Assembly: GCA_037042915.1 (NCBI GenBank)
Contig: CM073200.1
Span: 1,116,001-1,180,000, forward strand
Reading direction: 5' to 3'
Length of the DNA: 64,000 nt
From: Auricularia sp. M13
Taxonomy: Eukaryota; Basidiomycota; Agaricomycetes; Auriculariales; Auriculariaceae
The position numbers and the translations under genes were made by a program. This document shows, piece after piece, positions 9,741-21,790 of this stretch. Positions within the stretch are counted from its first letter, which is position 1. Each line of letters opens with the position of its first letter. Under the pieces are notes generated by a model, which was not told where the DNA came from, did no database searches, and saw only the letters and a list, made by a program, of their open reading frames with translations.

Positions 9741-11564
9741 CGAGCAGCTGCCGCCGCGACTTGGTATCGCAACGCCCGAAGCTGGGCTCGCGAGTGCTAG
9801 CGCTCCACTCGAGACTAATATTTCCCGGGCGGCTCTACGGGGACCGTACTCCTGTTTTCTGACCCATTCATGGGGCGTTTTCACGGGATGACTGAGAGAC
9901 TTCGTCAGGCTGAAGGCTAGTGTTGCTGATAAATGGTTGACGTACCAGCTTCCAGCTTGCGGATGGCATGAAACAATGCTGGGTGGACAACATGTGGCGA
10001 CGGAATATGTGAGGCGTACGCGAGAGCTGCATCAGGCCATGGGCTAATGTGAGCAGGAAATCGCTGACACTCTGTTTCCAGCTTCCGCGTTGGGACGCGG
10101 CGATGCCGGGTGCCATCGCCGCGCGCACGACGGCGTGTTCCGCCGCGCGACGTGCGCAGAGCGAAGCATTGGCAGGAGTCGACATTGAGCGCACCGGCGG
10201 TTTCGAACGCGCGGCTCGTCGATTCGAGCGCCAGCCCGGTACTAGAAGCCCGACACTCTGGTGAACGCGAGAGCGATGGGGGCGCTGGACGCCCGTTCGC
10301 CTCCCAAGTCACGCGTGTACAGTGGGAGGGTGCGGCATGCCGTGGACGTGATGACTGGCTGCGTTTCGCGGATGCGCGGGGGTAATCCGGAGCAGGAGAA
10401 GGGCGGGACGGACGAGGAGACGCAGGTTGCGAGCGGGAGCGGGAACGAAATCGCGATGGCAAGGCACAATCAGGACGCCCATTTACGCGGGTTGTCACGA
10501 CGAGATGCGGCCCCGCAGAGAGGAGGGGAGGCAGGGCGACGCAGAGCGCAACGCGCAAGGCGTTAAAGATGCTGCATCAGGACATAGCGTTGGAGGAGGG
10601 TGTAATGCAGCTGGGGATGGAGTTCGACGGCGGCGAGAATATGGACGGCCGTATTGTGCAATGCAAAAGCCTGGCTCGTCGAGGGCTCTACGGTCGGGAG
10701 TGTCAGTGCAAGAACGGCAGAGCACGACGTGCGTTCGCACGTTCCCTGCAGCCGTCCGCGCCATCTGCCACGAAGTCCATGTCAACCTCGGCATCGCGCA
10801 ATGAATCACTATGGTGAATAGGAGATGTGGCGAGGTATATAAAGACCGGACGCACGGCTTGGTCAAGCGATTATGGTTTCGACCAGCACAAGATAGAAAA
10901 CGAAATTCATCAGGGTCGGCCACAGCACCTCGTGCCCGAGGACCGTCGCATGTGACACCGTGCCATTACTCAGCAGCAGTGCTGCATCAGAGATGAATTC
11001 CGTGTGTGTGTGTTCTGAAGAGATGTCACTGGATCAATGGGCTGTGTGCGCAAAGAGAGCGCGGACAGTGCCGGCGTGATTCCGAGTTCTTTGCAACGCT
11101 GGTTCTGGCTATCGCGGGTCAACGCACCAAGAGTAAAAGGGCAATGGATGTCTCTGAGTCCTGATGCATAAAATATATCAGGAATGGGTCCACTTAAGTC
11201 TTATTCTGGGCAGAAGGTGGGTGGCTCGCGTCACTATTGCTGCAGTCGAACGAACGTAATGTCTGCGAAGAGGACTATGGAATAGTCAACGATACGGTGC
11301 GCTGAGTCATGAGTTCATCATGCATGGTCAAGACGCTGCAATATTGAACCGTGTGCAGAACAGGCCTTATTTCTCGTCGGCGGCTCATGCGTGACTATTC
11401 GCGCTGAGTCTAGACTGCAATTCTGCTCCGCGCGCTACCGCCCACGTCCACGTTCGTTGTTGCGATGGTGTGGCGATATCGTGCACAGCCTGCAGCCAGC
11501 GCAGACCATCGAGAGTGCGCTGTTACTGCGGTGGTGGAAATGACAATGAACATACATTATTAAT
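9741..11564. other. GC-rich stretch, no gene recognised
   Basis: There are long Arg/Pro/Ser-rich frames on both strands (for example 9917-10558, minus), which in GC-rich DNA are usually shadows. A strong TATA-like TATATAAAG lies at 10835-10843 on the plus strand, with only a 7-codon frame after the next ATG (10873). No gene is claimed. Confidence 0.45.
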
Positions 11565-12941
11565 TCAACGTTGAGACATGTAATGCAAATAGATCTGCAA
11601 CATATCATGGACAGGCCAGATTCCTTCGTAGTTGAGCAATTCAGGATCCTCCGCACAAGCCTGCAGGGCGAAGGTGAGAAAGCCGTGGGATACATGACTG
11701 GTATTTTACTCGCCAATCGGCAGACCATGTGTACGTCTTCTTCGATTTGCCTGGAGTAGGCCTTCGAGATGTCAAGATGTGCTGCGGCCAGACGTTGGAC
11801 CAAGTCCTAAGCATTTCTTCAGTATTCCGGTCTAATCGCGGGAACAGGATATGCACTTTCACGCGAGTATAGCGCTCCGAAGTCCAACCCAAAGCGTCAA
11901 GTAGCTTATAGCCACCTCGCTTACGTCTCGTCACCTGCCCTTTCGGTTTGGGGATAAGACGGCATATGTCCCCCGAGGCCTGAACGGTAATATGTGGCAT
12001 ATGAGAGGATATAGATTAGCGGAGGCTCGGACTCACAAGGATGTGCATCCCACAAGCCGAGCAGCATTGAGGCGCATGGGGAGTGTAAAGCTGCCCGTGC
12101 TTGACGATCACTTTGACGTGCACGGGTACGGTCATGATGTTGGTCTGCAGAAGTTTCGGGTTGTGAGCAGGTGATTTCAACGGTCAATTTGTCTGACCAT
12201 CGGCGCCGTGTCGCAAAGGGTCTTTACAGCGATAGATTAGCAATACTCGAATGATCAAGGGATTGTGCGGCATACCGATAGAGATTCCGCCGCAGCAACC
12301 TCGATATTCTGGATGGCAGTGGGATTGGCGTTCCGAAGCCGAATTTCCTGAGGGTCGTGAGTAAAAGGTCCACATACACACAGAAAAATGCGTACACCGA
12401 CAAGATAATTCACCAGGGAGCGAGGATCCCAAGCCAGACCACGCAAAATCGGACACGGCGTAACCAACTGTGCTTCGTATAGTCACTCTCAGGTTTGGTT
12501 GGATTCTCACCTACTTTAATTATCGCATTCATGGACGCGAGTTCCTTGGATATGAAGCCTGCTTCGACAGATTGGAGTGTGGGCCGCTGGAGCTCGGTAG
12601 TATGCTGCATGGGGATGACGGTCAGGAGCGGCGCAAGCAATATGCAGCAATGAACTTACGGGCGGGAATGATTCGTGGGAGGGCATATGGCCGGGCTGCG
12701 TCGTCAGGGTGTCATCAACGATGTCGATAGAAAAAGGATGTTGCATCTTGCATACTGGTAGACCGGCATGTTGATGATGGGATGCTGCTGTTGGAGAAGA
12801 CACATGAGGCACTTCGTGCGTCACAGTCGGCGCGTGCACTGGCGCATTGTCTTGCACGTGTCGAAACGCGTGCGCAAACGATGAACTAAGTGGCTGGAGC
12901 ATGGCATCTTCGAAAGCGGTAGCGCGCTGAACATCATCCAT
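11565..12941 (-). CDS. Uncharacterised spliced protein, family E copy 1
   Basis: Nine exons read in phase on the minus strand: 12660-12941, 12515-12604, 12402-12467, 12276-12347, 12198-12221, 12037-12144, 11863-11979, 11726-11806 and 11565-11660. The introns are 47-65 nt, all GT-AG. The product is 311 residues. Residues 1-94 are disordered and His/Pro-rich. The conserved part has FISKELASMNAIIK, TPCPILRGLAWDPRSLVNYL, VPVHVKVIVKHGQL, LIPKPKG and GGYKLLDALGW. It ends ACAEDPELLNYEGIWPVHDM. No known domain is recognised; the composition suggests a soluble protein. The copy at 48319-49684 matches it exon by exon, including a 24 nt exon, which strongly supports both models. The start ATG is the first in frame of a full-length exon. 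Confidence 0.8.
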
Positions 12942-13164
12942 GGTTATTTTCGCCGCCTGCGCCCGTTTCGGGGATGTATGGATGAGCTTGGAATGCGCGG
13001 GCTTCCGTTTGCGCGGCGCCGACTATCGATGTTATCCAACTCTGTGAGGGGACATACATGTGAGAGCTGACGCACCTTTGGCATGCTGCCTAAGAGATGA
13101 AATGCGAAGGGGGCAAGGGACCATGCATCGATGGCATGCGGTATTTCAAAGGACCGGCAGTGAG

Positions 13165-13446
13165 GTCGCCTTGACCGTTGCCGTCGTTGCTGCCGTCACC
13201 GTCGCGTCACTGCTGCTAGAGTCGCCGTCGCCGTCGCGCCTGAGCTGCCGTCGCCGTCGCGTCGCCGTCACTGCCGCCGTCGCGTCGCGTCGCTGCTGCC
13301 GTCGCGTCGCGTCTGAGCTGCCGTCGCCATCACTGCTGCGTCGCCGTCAAAGCTGCCGTCACCGTCGCCGTCGCCGTCGCCGCACTGCCACTGCCGTCAC
13401 CGTCACAGTCGCCGTCACCGTCGCCGCACTGCCACTGCCGTCGCCG
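13165..13446. repeat. GCCGTC-type microsatellite
   Basis: About 280 bp consists almost wholly of CCGTCG, CCGTCA and CTGCCGTCG words. It gives long repetitive frames that should not be taken for genes. Confidence 0.85.
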
Positions 13447-13450
13447 GATA

Positions 13451-14626
13451 GCAGGTAGGTAGGTAGAGACAACTACAATTACGGCCATCGCCGGCGGGGT
13501 TGGAACCCGACCGAATTCTATCAATGCATGCGCCGATGCTCGGCTTGCAGACGGTCACGCTGTCTTTCATTACCAATCATGTCAGGTATTTGTCGCTCAA
13601 TAAACCTAACACACCAGCTCTGCTTGTCGTGCTAGATGCGCACTGCGCTCGACGATTCAGCTTTCGCGCGCCTGGATGCAGTGCCGATGAACTCGTGTCA
13701 CCGTCTTCCGCTAGCTAAAGGCCATCGCTGTCTTTGAACCCGCATGCTACCATGCATCCCACATTTCCCAATGTTAACTCTCTCATATCCCCCTATCCGC
13801 ACTCCACGGTGATCGTACACTCAGCCGAACGTTGAGCTCTTGCGACGCTGGCTGATGTTCATCAGTCCAACCAATCTCGAATATGCGGACCGCTTTTGTT
13901 TGGCTTTGGCACAATCAACCTTTTCACAGTGCTCGCCAGGACTGGCTTTGCTGCATCTCTGCACCGGACGACGAGACGACCTGGCTCATTTTGATTGAGT
14001 ACCTGGTGGCTGGTGCATGTTGTGTCTGTCCATTTCAGGTCGCACGAGCTTGACGTCGGGAGACGACGCATAGTGCAATTCGCACTTGTTCCCGCAGGAT
14101 GAACCCTTGGCCCTCCGATTCCTCACGTGCCGATTAGGCAAACTCCGAAGGGCCAGTCTCCCCATATTAATACACATTCACTAAGCGTGACCGTAACCTG
14201 TCCCTGTATTTACCTACTTACCCGACCAAATCTAACGCGCATTGACTGAAGCACCATCCGTACAACTTGTGCCCGCATTATGCCTTTCCGCATGCGGATG
14301 TTCAGCTGTGAGGAACTTCTTCTGCGCCGGACACTTTCCGCGCTACTTGGATAGGCTAGTACTTGACGTGGTTTTCATTGTCGAGTAAAGAGAGGGAGAT
14401 AAGCCTAATAATAACCGAACACAGTAATGTTGCACGCTGGCTAGGCCTGATAAAGGTACGTGGTGGACGGTTGAGACTCTGTTTACAGACTGATACGAAG
14501 CATACTTGCATATTGTGCGTCGGACTGGCGAGGACTATTCGCGATATGGGACAGTCCAGCCGATATATCCTACTGGCGTTGAGATGTGCCCTCGCAGCAC
14601 TGCCGTACCCTGGATAACTGGATTTG
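13451..14626. other. Intergenic, no gene recognised
   Basis: Short frames only. This is the region between family E copy 1 and the 3' end of the next minus-strand gene. Confidence 0.5.
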
Positions 14627-17533
14627 TCACCGCTCTTGATCACTAGTGCGTGATACTGACCTAGATACCGCGGCAAAAAAGGTTGAGAGGTCGACTGGAC
14701 TTTGGCATTTCAGTTCCAAGAATTCATCTTGGGACAGAGTCCTCAGCCATGCGGGATTATAGAAGTTCCTGGGAAGCCCGACGACAACGTCCGTGTAAAC
14801 AATCCGGGCTGGCGGGTGGTTGATTCGTTGACGAAATTGGTTTCCTGCCGTGATCTCCCCGAAGTCGTTGAGATTGCCCAAATGAATATCGATGAGCATA
14901 TGAAATATGAGCGTAAGTTCTGGATTGACCCAATGTTTCTCGATGCGACGATAGATCTTGAGCCTGGGCTTCGAATGTTCATCGTCAGTTTCATCTTCAC
15001 TGATCATCTCGTCGTCAACAAGATGCATGATAGGAATGAAGTCGGCCAAGGTGATCTCGGTTTCGCAGACCCTTGTTCTGAGCCTATGGAGCTGCATGAA
15101 TATATATACCATTAGTGACGCATAATCTTCAGACGAAGACGACAGACCGAGTTTCTCCGACTGATCATGCGGGAGATAGCACGCCCAATGCGAGCTTCCT
15201 CTGCATCCAGCGGAAAGTAAAGTCTTTGATATTTCTCCATGAAAGGCCGGATTTTGCGCAGGAAGAGGTTTGAAATATTTGCCGGATTCAGTTCTGCATC
15301 ATCGAATGCATCTTGAGGAAAGCCATTCTCCTTCACACGCTTCAAGAATTCGGCCGCGAATTGTGTGGCAGCATCGATGTTCCAGTGTGATTGAATGCCG
15401 TCCGCAGTAGTGACCAAATCCAACTGCAGGTATGCGAGATTTGGACCGCTGCCGCCCTGGAGAAAGGTAGCTATCGCACGAAGATCAGCCGGAGGATGTG
15501 GTCTCCGAAACTCCCTCTTGTTTCCAAATCCGAGAAGTTCCTTCATCATCTCTCTGACGCGGGTCTAAAGCGGAAATGTGAGAAAGAGAGCAAGTCATGC
15601 GATCCGACATTACATGAAGTCCGTTGGTTGGAGGGTTCTTGCGCACGCGGTCATGACGATTCTGGTAGCCAATGATACGAGGAGGAAATGGCTTGGCGCG
15701 AGTTTCATATTTCCAATTGTTCGAAGGGGGAACCTGGGACGAAGTCTGATCTCCGCGATGAGGAGGTACCTGGAAGACGCAATGAGAAAGGCAGTCATAT
15801 GGTGAAGTGGGACAACTACATGAGAGTCAACGAAGACGTGCGCGTTTTCAGCCGTAGGTAGACTGACAGCATACGGCTATGTGTACGAGAACGATCCTTG
15901 ATAAGCAAATGTCGGGTACGCATATACGGAAACGCACGGCATTCTGAGGAACCTGACCGAACGTGCTCGGCGGCGGAGGCGGAGGAACAAACTACAATTT
16001 CCTCAGCACTTATCCGAGATGACAATGAGTATTGCAAACCTGTGTGTGCGCGACAGCGTTCTCGTGCTGCTGGTGAAACGCTGGCTGCTGCACGGTCTGC
16101 GTCGCAGACTGGGGCAACGCGTGGGCTTGAAGGCCATTCCCAGTCTGGGGCTGAATGTTCCGCGACCCCCTGTCAGCCGGGATTCCCGTGGAAACTGAGA
16201 AACGCACGTAATACGTCCCAGTCGCAGGTGGGTTCTGCGGAACCTGGCTGAACGTGCTCGGCGGCTGAGCAGGAGGAACAAGCTGTAATTCTTTCAGCTC
16301 GCATCCGAGATGACAATGAATCTCGCAAACCTGGGTGTGTGCGCCAGCGACAGCGTTCGCGTGCTGCTCGTGAAACGCTGGCTGCTGCACGGTCTGCATC
16401 GCAGACTGGGGCAACGCGTGGGCTTGAAGGCCATTCCCAGTCTGGGGCTGAATGTTCCGCGACCCCCTGTCAGCCGGGATTCCCGTGGAAACTGAGAAAC
16501 GCACGTAATACGTCCCAGTCGCAGGTGGGTTCTGCGAAACCTGGCTGAACGTGCTCGGCGGCTGAGCAGGAGGAACAAGCTGTAATTCTTTCAGCTCGCA
16601 TCCGAGATGACAATGAATCTCGCAAACCTGGGTGTGTGCGCCAGCGACAGCGTTCGCGTGCTGCTCGTGAAACGCTGGCTGCTGCACGGTCTGCGTCGCA
16701 GACTGGGGCAACGAGTGGGCTTGAAGGCCATTCCCAGTCTGGGGCTGAATGTTCCGCACCCCCTGTCAGCCGGGATTCCCGTGGAAACTGAGAAACGCAC
16801 GTAATACGTCCCAGTCGCAGGTGGGTTCTGCGAAACCTGGCTGAACGTGCTCGGCGGCTGAGCAGGAGGAACAAGCTGTAATTCTTTCAGCTCGCATCCG
16901 AGATGACAATGAATCTCGCAAACCTGGGTGTGTGCGCCAGCGACAGCGTTCGCGTGCTGCTCGTGAAACGCTGGCTGCTGCACGGTCTGCGTCGCAGACT
17001 GGGGCAACGCGTGGGCTTGAAGGCCATTCCCAGTCTGGGGCTGAATGTTCCGCGCCCCTGTCAGCCGGGATTCCCGTGGAAACTGAGAAACGCACGTAAT
17101 ACGTCCCAGTCGCAGGTGGGTTCTGCGGAACCTGGCTGAACGTGCTCGGCGGCTGAGCAGGAGGAACAAGCTGTAATTCTTTCAGCTCGCATCCGAGACG
17201 ACAATGAATCTCGCAAACCTGGGTGTGTGCGCCAGCGACAGTGTTCACGTGCTGCTCGTGAAACGCTGGCTGCTGCACGGTCTGCGTCGCAGGCTCGGGC
17301 AACTCAGACCCTCTCTTCGTGTGGGACTCAGTGTTATTGCTCATATCAGCCAGGCGGCCTACTGGAACTATGAACGCACGTAGTAAGATCCGGTCGTGGG
17401 CCGGCTCGCTGCATGCCGCTGCGCGGTAGGTGAGTTACTTCGATAAACAGTTAGGGACTACTTATGTATGCAGACGCACCTCATAGTGCGCGGCCTGGCT
17501 TGACGTACCCGGGGATGGGGTAGGAGGAATGAA
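14627..17533 (-). CDS. Uncharacterised agaricomycete protein with internally repeated exons (5' end incomplete)
   Basis: Minus-strand exons in order: 17480-17533, 17380-17418, 17219-17326, four repeated exons (16924-17170, 16628-16875, 16331-16579, 16040-16282), 15938-15991, 15820-15876, 15614-15769, 15148-15564 and 14627-15091. The introns are mostly 48-61 nt with GT-AG ends. The N-terminal half is Pro/Gln-rich and disordered (LVPPAQPPSTFSQVPQNPP). The C-terminal half is a globular domain with TRVREMMKELLGFG, GPNLAYLQLDL, SHWN, MISEDETDDE and GLPRNFYNPAWLR. That order matches a large uncharacterised agaricomycete family I recall, with the usual acidic SSDES-like segment. Two repeated exons are 1 and 2 nt short, so the array as assembled disturbs the frame unless more splicing occurs. 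The first exon was not found. Confidence 0.65.
16003..17340 (-). repeat. ~296 bp tandem repeat, about 4.5 units, inside a gene
   Basis: Landmark copies (the block around TGACAATGAATCTCGCAAAC) start at 16020, 16311, 16608, 16904 and 17199, spacings of 291, 297, 296 and 295 bp. The central units are nearly identical; the outer ones, and older units near 17360-17530, are diverged. Each unit holds one coding segment plus a 48 nt candidate intron (GTTTGC ... TTACAG) at the same place, so expansion has multiplied an exon-intron module. A conserved GTGCGT inside each unit is used as a donor in the diverged outer units and may be a second intron. Confidence 0.85.
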
Positions 17534-17818
17534 CTGCCATTTATTTAGCCCGTATCCAACCTGAGGATAAATGGCTCCGAACCTGGTGGAATCTCACAGC
17601 AGTAGTCCACTTTGGATAGTACCCATGATTGATCGTGGCCTCCGCTCGCATGGAGGAATCCCCTCGTGCACGTGATGTGGGATCATTTCCCGTCGGCAGC
17701 CGGGATCTGTTTGAAGGCCCGAGGACAGTACTGACGAAATCATTCCCTTTCGCTGGAAGATCATTTGTATCCGACTTCGCGGCCTGTCATAAGCATTTTA
17801 TAGTTAGTATCCACTCGA

Positions 17819-19201
17819 TTAGCACTGATCCCGCACAATTTGGCTAATTCGAGTAGATTCCTTGGACGAAGAGCGTGCGAGATTGGACTGCAATTTGATA
17901 AATAGTCGGGATCCGAGCTGAACAAGGAGATTCAACTAACCTGGACTTCCGTGGGCGCAACATGGCTTCCAGGAAGCGGTCGTGGAGAGGTTGCCTCCTG
18001 ATCGGCCTGATCCTCTGGTGTCGTGATACGCGATGGCTTAACACGTGAATGCTTACGTCAATACACGTGATCTTTTTCCGAGGTTTGCTAACCTGATGGG
18101 TGCCAAGTCGCAGTGCCTCTTGAAGATACGGCGAAAGGCGGCTAACTGCGATAGCCATCTGCACAGTATGAGCCAAACTTTCCGTACCTAGAACTACTTA
18201 CATCGATGCGCTCTGAAGGGGACGTCGAGGGCGAAGCTGTCTGACTTGAGGCAGCGTGCTCGGCCAAGTTGTGCAGGCAGCGAGCGAGCGCGTTGACGAG
18301 CTCTTGCAACTTCTGACCACCTTGAAACTGGCCATTGTGCTAGCAACGATTGAGTAAACCACTAAACTCATGACCAATCACTTACTGCTGGTCGACCAAC
18401 TGGCCCTGTTTCGTCCGGCGACGGATGTGTCTCAGGCCTGGGACTGTCATGAAGAGATGAGCGAACATCTGCTGAACTTCCATTATTGGACACATGGTCG
18501 ACGCTTGGTTGCAAATGTTTAGAAGATTCAATGGACTGTAAAAAATTGAGATAGAATCAGTAGGATCAGACAAAGTAACCACGACGCAGCGCACTACTAC
18601 TAAGGAGGCCGAGGAAGACTTTGAACGGCGCTTTCCCGCAATTTCATTCCCTGGGCCATCGTTGGGGGAAGTGGAAAGTGGCGGAACAGAATTAAGCGCC
18701 TACGGGTGGTTCGCGATACTAAACGAATGCAGGTTGTTATCCACGCACGTTCTCTGGAAGCGACGTGGCAACAGTAGGCGCCAATTCCTCGTCCAGCGAG
18801 TCGTCGCATCCGAGTTGTGCCGGGCCGCTGGAGCTTGTTGAGACGGGCATTTGTGGCTCGACGGAAACTCTGAATGACGTTGAACATAGGTTGTGCTGCC
18901 AGCCAGATGAAAAGAAATTACCTATCGACGCTTGCCGTAGCCGTATGTCCAGACGCGTGGCGGGCACTGTCGGAATTGGATCTGGTGTAAGTTTGTGAGA
19001 AGAGCTGACGGCCGAGGAGAAATCGGCGCCATACTGCTGGTTGCCATGAGACCCTGAGTTTCCTGCGCAGCTGCCTTCCTCGGAACCACTCTTTGAAGAT
19101 TGCGATTCTGAAGGCGCGCGTCGATCCTGACCAGTCTTCGCTCGCTTAGAAGTATGCGCGCTGCTGGCCGATGAGGACCTGGAGCGCTTACGTCGAGGCA
19201 T
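17819..19201 (-). CDS. Basic N-terminus, disordered nuclear-type protein (8 exons)
   Basis: Exons: 18922-19201, 18749-18867, 18601-18699, 18386-18535, 18202-18339, 18093-18158, 17941-18036 and 17819-17887. All phases agree, giving 338 residues. The ATG at 19201 starts MPRRKRSRSSSASS, a likely nuclear-localisation sequence. Most of the protein is Ser/Pro-rich and disordered. A short helical stretch, KLQELVNALARCLHNLAEH, followed by MAIAVSRLSPYLQEALRLG, is the only part that looks folded. No family is recognised. The third intron has several equivalent in-phase donors, so a few residues are uncertain. It is followed by the gene at 14627-17533 on the same strand and is divergent from the gene starting at 19634. 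Confidence 0.72.
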
Positions 19202-19438
19202 AGGAAAAGAAAAGAACGATTAGGTTGATACAGTATGGACATCCCAGTATAAGTAGGGCCAAGGCTCTCCGGGGCAAAATTGTGCTCACAAGCCGGCGAT
19301 GACGCCGCCGTCGCAACGAAGTTCGGCTTTGGCCGCATTCACTCAGGCACTTCTACCTACCTACCTACCTGTTTGTACATGTCCTCTAGCGCACGCACGT
19401 CCGCTTCTACATTTAGACCCTCAACGGCGCTTGAGCTC

Positions 19439-19490
19439 ACGGCAGGTGTGCCGGCGCCGGCGCCGGCGCCGGCGCCGGCACACCTGCCGT
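19439..19490. repeat. 52 bp perfect palindrome
   Basis: The two 26-base arms are exact reverse complements with no loop. The outer part is ACGGCAGGTGTGCC and the core is five GCCGGC-type words. It lies between the divergent starts at 19201 and 19634, so it could form a cruciform or bind a dimeric factor; a collapsed inverted repeat is also possible. Confidence 0.95.
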
Positions 19491-19633
19491 CGTTCGTTAT
19501 GCCGTATTACTATTCTTGGCGTCTTGTGGCGTCGTCAATGGTTCAACAAGCTTGAGCAGCCGTTCAGTCTGCTGTGTCGACGATAAAAGGCAGGATGCAT
19601 ACCTTATGCGTTCTCCCATCCACGTCGGGCACC

Positions 19634-20203
19634 ATGGTACATGTGCGTATGCACGTCCCTGCTTGCACACCGAGCGCTCACCATACTGCCTGGACTTAGT
19701 TCGAATCTAACGGCGCAAATCAGGACGAGGCTCTCTTCCGTCTCCTACGCCAGATCTCGTACCAAACGTCCTGTATCGTGGACTCACAAGAGGCTGGGGT
19801 CCCCGACACGCCGTTCCAAGTATTTCACAAGGCTTTTCTCAGTACTTTAACGCAGAGCATTGCGGACCTGGCGCAGCTACAACCTGGCTTGGACATGGGA
19901 TACACCAAACAGCTCAAGTTCACTAGACTCGCGTACCAAGTTTGGAATCAGATTCCCCACTCATGGATTCGCCTGAAGTGTTTTGAGGTTGCTCGCCTCG
20001 CGGTGGAGCGCGTGAACGATGCTATGCCTGATAACGCGTCGGGGCTTGTCTATGAAGCTGCATTGCATCACAGCTCAACGGCTGCAAGCTGCACGTCTAA
20101 ACTGGCGAGGAGGATCAGCCGTCGGAGGCAGCACAAACCGACGTGGGTTGATCCTCAGTTACTTTGCCTACCGTCAAAGGCATCGAAGCCCTCTTTCCAG
20201 TGA
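19634..20203 (+). CDS. Hypothetical protein; start codon split off by an intron
   Basis: ATG at 19634-19636 (context GGGCACCATG) is followed at once by a 63 nt GT-AG intron (19637-19699). The next exon, from 19700, opens FESNGANQDEALFRLLRQ and runs with protein-like composition through TPFQVFHKAFLSTLTQSIAD and LKFTRLAYQVWNQIPHSWIR. After about 20000 the frame becomes less protein-like, while two other frames (20019-20258 and 20164-20433) look better, so one more intron probably lies near 20000-20170 and the true end may be at 20258 or 20433. The family is unknown. It is divergent from 17819-19201, with the palindrome between them. Confidence 0.5.
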
Positions 20204-20433
20204 GCCTCAAGCCACATTCGAAAATGTTTGCCACTCACGGGCTGGTTCAGATCATTAGTTCGGTCGGACTATCTCCAATGCTGTGCGGTGACACACGAGA
20301 CCCCGCGACTATGGGCATTCTACACGCTATTGAACCTCATTATGACCGATTCAATCAAGATCCAGGTTTGTCTCGACACGACATTGGTGCTGGCGATGCT
20401 GATTCTTTGAGTAGTACTATTTGGACCGGATAG

Positions 20434-21187
20434 ATCTTATCAAGGCCTGCGAGCATAGGATATTTACATAAGACTGGGATCCGGCATCGTGACAGAGACG
20501 ACCAGAGGATGATTGGATAGACCAATGGAATTCATTACTGTAGGTAGACCGTCCTAGTTTGAATTCCGAATGAGCTTGCGAGCACAAATACGAACGGGCG
20601 GCACAGTAAAGCAAGGGCGAAGCCTAACTCTCGGACGATATGGCGTGCGCATGATCGAGGATAGTCATTCGCCGTTTCCTAAGTCGGTTCTTCTATTTGG
20701 GGTGGGGGGGAGGGGTGGTATGCAGATGGGACAACTCCGGCATCATAAACTCCTGCTTCACTCGCCTTCCTCTTCGTTTCACCTCGTGTGACATTCCCCG
20801 TCATAATCGCTAGCTGTTGCACTTTACATCTGCGATGTAGTAGCCGGGTAAACCTCATACTACTCACATACTTTGTAACTGCCATACAGGCCGCTCCTAC
20901 GTCGTTTTTCCTTCTCAAAGTCTGCCGTCTATGCCGTCCTGTAGCTCTGGCTACACCGCGACTCTGCGGCACAGTCACTCTACAAGGCGGCGACCAGCTC
21001 ATTACGCCTATCTTACGTACGATGCTCGAGCTCTCTAGGGTGGGAAGTTATAGCTGGATCTGGATGTCGCTAGGTCGGCAACGTTCCCTGGTGCCGGGTG
21101 CCCCAGCTCCTGCAAGACCCATCTCGACCACAGCAGCGCACGCAGCGCGGCCTGCAGCCCCGCTTCCACCTCCTGCAGTCTTTTGAG
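20434..21187. other. Intergenic, no gene recognised
   Basis: Only short frames and a G-rich run near 20700 are present. Nothing is supported. Confidence 0.5.
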
Positions 21188-21790
21188 ATGTCACTCATCC
21201 AGCACGCCAAAGCACCAGCGCGGGAAGAGCTGATGCTGATGTGCGGCGGCGGCGGCTTCCAGCGACATGCTCAGCGCGCCCGCGCTGCGGCGGCTCGAGA
21301 TGGCAACATGCAGCTCGTGCACTTTGGGTTCGACGGCTTCCCGCTCCTGGCAGAGGTCGAGCTCAAGAACGTCGAAGTCTTCCTCGCACAACTGCACCAC
21401 ATGCTCGCGAGTGCGCAGCGCCTGGCAATGTCGGCTTTGTGGGGCCGCAGTTTGCCGCGGACGTGGCGGAGAACTGGCCGCATGCAACGCTTCGTGAGCT
21501 CGTCATCAGCACCTGCACGCGGAGTCGCCCGTCCTGGTGGCATTTCTGCTCAAGCTAGACCTAGCAGCGCTCGCAAGCGTCGAGCTCTCGCTGGACCCCG
21601 ACAGCTTCGAGCTGTGGGGCCAGGCCGACACGCGTTTCGCCGCCATCTCCCCGCGCAAGCTGCGCATAACGCGTATACCGAAGGCGATTTGCGTACGGAG
21701 CTCAGCGGTACACAGCGCGTGTTCAGCTTCTCGCAGCGCGTTGCGATGTGCTCGGCGAGCTGTTCGCCCATGCTGCGGCGCACATGAAGC
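21188..21790 (+). pseudogene. Possible F-box/leucine-rich-repeat remnant
   Basis: Leucine-rich-repeat-like pieces occur in different plus-strand frames: ALRRLEM near 21280, FPLLAEVELKNVEVFLAQL near 21340, LRELVI near 21495 and LDLAALASVELSLD near 21555. The spacing is that of a fungal F-box/LRR protein, but the frame changes several times, so it would be a decayed copy. The evidence is weak, because such pieces are common in GC-rich DNA. Confidence 0.33.

Noticed and set aside
9917-10558. A 213-codon minus-strand frame
   Set aside because: Arg/Ser/Pro-rich composition in GC-rich DNA, open frames on both strands, no splice or family support.
10835-10843. Strong TATATAAAG box as a gene promoter
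   Set aside because: The only downstream ATG frame is 7 codons and no splice model could be built.
13060-13524. Long frames over the GCCGTC tract
   Set aside because: Open on both strands only because the hexamer repeat lacks stop codons.
16010-16759. A 249-codon minus-strand frame through the tandem repeats
   Set aside because: It reads straight through the candidate 48 nt introns and exists because units of 297 bp keep frame; the spliced model explains the flanking exons better.
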